A model generated the notes under the pieces. The model searched no databases. It saw only the letters and a list, made by a program, of their open reading frames with translations, and was not told the DNA's origin. The position numbers and the translations under genes were made by a program. Below are positions 62,524 to 64,000 of a stretch of DNA of 64,000 bases, in pieces. How positions within the stretch are numbered: position 1 is the first letter of the stretch; every line of letters starts with the position of its first letter. The stretch is from Mesorhizobium comanense (GTDB taxonomy: Bacteria > Pseudomonadota > Alphaproteobacteria > Rhizobiales > Rhizobiaceae), in the NCBI RefSeq assembly GCF_005503535.1, contig NZ_SCNN01000006.1, positions 248,001 to 312,000 of the forward strand, given 5' to 3'.

Positions 62524-63591
62524 ATGAAAAAACTGAGCCGTAACATCGGTCTTGCAGCACTTGCCGCAACCATGATGGCGGTCGGCATGCAGGCCGGCCA
62601 TGCCGAGGACAAGAAGCCCTACACCATCTATCTCTCGAACAACTTCGTCGGCAATGACTGGCGCCAGCAGATGGAGCGTGTCGCCACCGTCTCGGTCAAC
62701 AAAGGGCCATTGAAAGGCCGCGTCGACCTCAAGATCGAAAATGTCGAGAACACCGTCCAGGCGCAGATCAACTCGCTGAACAACATCATCCGCCAGAAGC
62801 CGGACGCCATCCTCGTCGACGCCGGCTCGGATTCCGCCCTCAACCCGACGATCAAGAAGGCCTGCGACGCCGGCATCGTCGTCATCTCGTTCGACCAGGT
62901 GGTGACCGAGCCCTGCGCGCTGGCCGTCGCTTCCGACTGGGATCGCATCCCCTCCGTGATGGCCGAATGGATGGCGACGCAGCTTGGCGGCAAGGGCAAC
63001 ATCATCCTGGACCGCGGCCTTGCAGGTGCGCCGATCTCGGCGCAGCTGCAGGGCGGCTATGAGAAGGTGCTGGCCAAGTATCCCGACATCAAGATCGTCG
63101 GCTATTATAACGGCAACTATGCGCTCGGGCCGGAGCAGTCCGGTGTCGCTGCCTTGCTTGCAGCCAACCCGAAGATCGATGGCATCATGACGCAAGGCTA
63201 TGGCTCGGGCGCCATCCAGGCACTGAAGGATGCCGGCCGGCCGATCGTCCCGGTGGTCGGCTTCTCCTACAATGTCGCCGCCGTCACCTGCGCGCAGACG
63301 CAAGGCGCCAAGTGCATTCTCGGCTCGAACCCGGCCTATCTCTCCTCCGAAGCGATCAAGCTGGCGGTCGACATTCTCGACACGGGCAAAAAGCCGGCCG
63401 AACGCTCCGTTTCGGTCAAGGGCGACTTCGTCACCACCGATCCCTTCGAGTCCAAGCTCTATCCCGGCACCAAGATGATCAAGATCGCGATCGGCGAGAA
63501 TGCCTTCCCCGATCAGGCGCCGGGCCTGACGCTGCCGATCACGCCCGACTGGGTCGAGATCACCGCTGCGGAAGCCGCCGGCTCGAAGTAA
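62524..63591 (+). CDS. CUT2-type sugar-binding protein, tandem copy 2
   Basis: 355 aa. Signal peptide GLAALAATMMAVGMQAGHAE. The first part of the mature protein is almost the same as copy 1 (IYLSNNFVGNDWRQQMERV; INSLNNIIRQKPDAILVDAG), but the middle and last thirds differ (DRIPSVMAEWMATQL; GYYNGNYALGPEQSG; PVVGFSYNVAAVTCAQTQGA). The four-cysteine pattern is kept. The two genes are 63 bp apart, so they are cotranscribed. The pattern suggests duplication followed by change of the ligand-binding part. Confidence 0.88.
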   Translation: MKKLSRNIGLAALAATMMAVGMQAGHAEDKKPYTIYLSNNFVGNDWRQQMERVATVSVNKGPLKGRVDLKIENVENTVQAQINSLNNIIRQKPDAILVDAGSDSALNPTIKKACDAGIVVISFDQVVTEPCALAVASDWDRIPSVMAEWMATQLGGKGNIILDRGLAGAPISAQLQGGYEKVLAKYPDIKIVGYYNGNYALGPEQSGVAALLAANPKIDGIMTQGYGSGAIQALKDAGRPIVPVVGFSYNVAAVTCAQTQGAKCILGSNPAYLSSEAIKLAVDILDTGKKPAERSVSVKGDFVTTDPFESKLYPGTKMIKIAIGENAFPDQAPGLTLPITPDWVEITAAEAAGSK

Positions 63592-63611
63592 CATCCGATA
63601 CCACGACCCTG

Positions 63612-63639
63612 TCTCCCGGCATCGCAAGATGTCGGGAGA
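63612..63639 (+). promoter_or_regulatory. 12-bp stem-loop between binding protein and ATPase genes
   Basis: TCTCCCGGCATC (63612-63623) pairs with GATGTCGGGAGA (63628-63639) around GCAA, with one G-U pair, and is followed by GCTTTTC. Typical of the attenuating or stabilising hairpin between binding-protein and transporter genes. Confidence 0.65.
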
Positions 63640-63658
63640 GCTTTTCGAAGGTGCATCC

Positions 63659-64000
63659 ATGGATCTCGTCACCGTCAAGGGCTTGTCCAAACGCTATGGC
63701 GGCATCGTTGCGCTGAGCGACGCGACATTCAGCGCCCGCGCCGGCGAGGTGCACGCGCTGCTTGGCGAGAATGGCGCGGGAAAAAGCACGTTCATCCAGA
63801 TTCTGTCGGGCGCGGTGCGGCACGATGGCGGGTCGATCCTCGTCGACGGGCAGGACTATCGCCCCGCCAATCCGGACGCCGCCCAGGCACGCGGCATCGC
63901 CGCCGTGTTCCAGGAGCTTTCCCTGATCCCTGATCTCAGCGTCGAGCAGAACATCTGGTTCCGCCACGAGCCGCGGACATGGCTTGGCACCGTCAATCGC
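63659..64000 (+). CDS. CUT2 sugar ABC transporter ATP-binding protein (partial, runs off the window)
   Basis: The first 114 codons: MDLVTVKGLSKRYGGIVALS, Walker A GENGAGKST near 39, then IQILSGAVRHDGGSILVDGQ and the Q-loop AVFQELSLIPDLSVEQNIWF near 83-103. It is the third double-domain sugar importer ATPase in the window and follows the two binding proteins, so the permease should lie just beyond the end. Confidence 0.9.
   Translation, partial: MDLVTVKGLSKRYGGIVALSDATFSARAGEVHALLGENGAGKSTFIQILSGAVRHDGGSILVDGQDYRPANPDAAQARGIAAVFQELSLIPDLSVEQNIWFRHEPRTWLGTVNR

Overview
The window is a GC-rich stretch of chromosome from a rhizobial alphaproteobacterium. Mesorhizobium or a close Phyllobacteriaceae relative is the best guess, from the gene content: a SmoEFGKS polyol importer, a scattered urease cluster, many CUT2 sugar importers, NodF/NodE-like proteins and typical intergenic palindromes. 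This is an inference from gene families, not from a database match. I see no insertion sequence, phage, CRISPR array or rRNA, and one tRNA.

Layout. (1) 1-5705: polyol (sorbitol/mannitol-type) ABC importer smoEFGK and the start of smoS on the minus strand, plus a LysR regulator. (2) 5816-8652: a small protein, a SorC-family regulator divergent from a HAD phosphatase, and a class II aldolase-like protein. (3) 8738-18232: urease genes on the minus strand in the order ureD, ureA, DUF1272, ureJ/hupE, ureB, then two small plus-strand genes, then ureC, DUF29, a membrane protein, a GST, ureE, ureF, DUF3995, ureG. (4) 18435-26145: a NodF-like ACP and NodE-like ketosynthase pair followed by housekeeping and unknown genes. 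(5) 26400-34449: tRNA-Arg(CCG), an AraC/SDR divergent pair, a 1310-residue glycine-rich autotransporter and a second AraC regulator. (6) 34487-42998: a LacI regulator, a CUT2 sugar importer, two SDR proteins and a mutarotase. (7) 43218-44861: a PadR/DUF1700/DUF2807 operon with a clear operator. (8) 44886-50596: a second CUT2 importer with an SDR and a GntR-like LacI regulator. (9) 50834-61132: a catabolic block with two enolase-superfamily dehydratases, a two-subunit transketolase, an SDR, an E1alpha-E1beta-lipoyl fusion, a hydroxyacid dehydrogenase, a shortened E2-like protein and a GntR/HutC regulator. (10) 61396 to the end: two tandem paralogous sugar-binding proteins and the start of a third CUT2 ATPase.

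How it fits together. Regions 6, 8, 9 and 10 look like one sugar or sugar-acid catabolic network. A motif, ATGCTATTATAAT, sits in front of the SDR operon (40708), the E1 fusion operon (56032) and the tandem binding-protein operon (61186). Related dyads lie in front of the GntR gene itself (60320) and between the second importer and the LacI gene (49399). A second, GntR-type LacI operator with a TACCGGTA core occurs at 54689 and 61311. The most unusual enzymatic feature is a rearranged 2-oxoacid dehydrogenase: the lipoyl domain is fused to E1, and the E2-like partner keeps an E3-binding domain but has lost the catalytic His of the HxxxDG motif. The substrate of the pathway cannot be read from the sequence.
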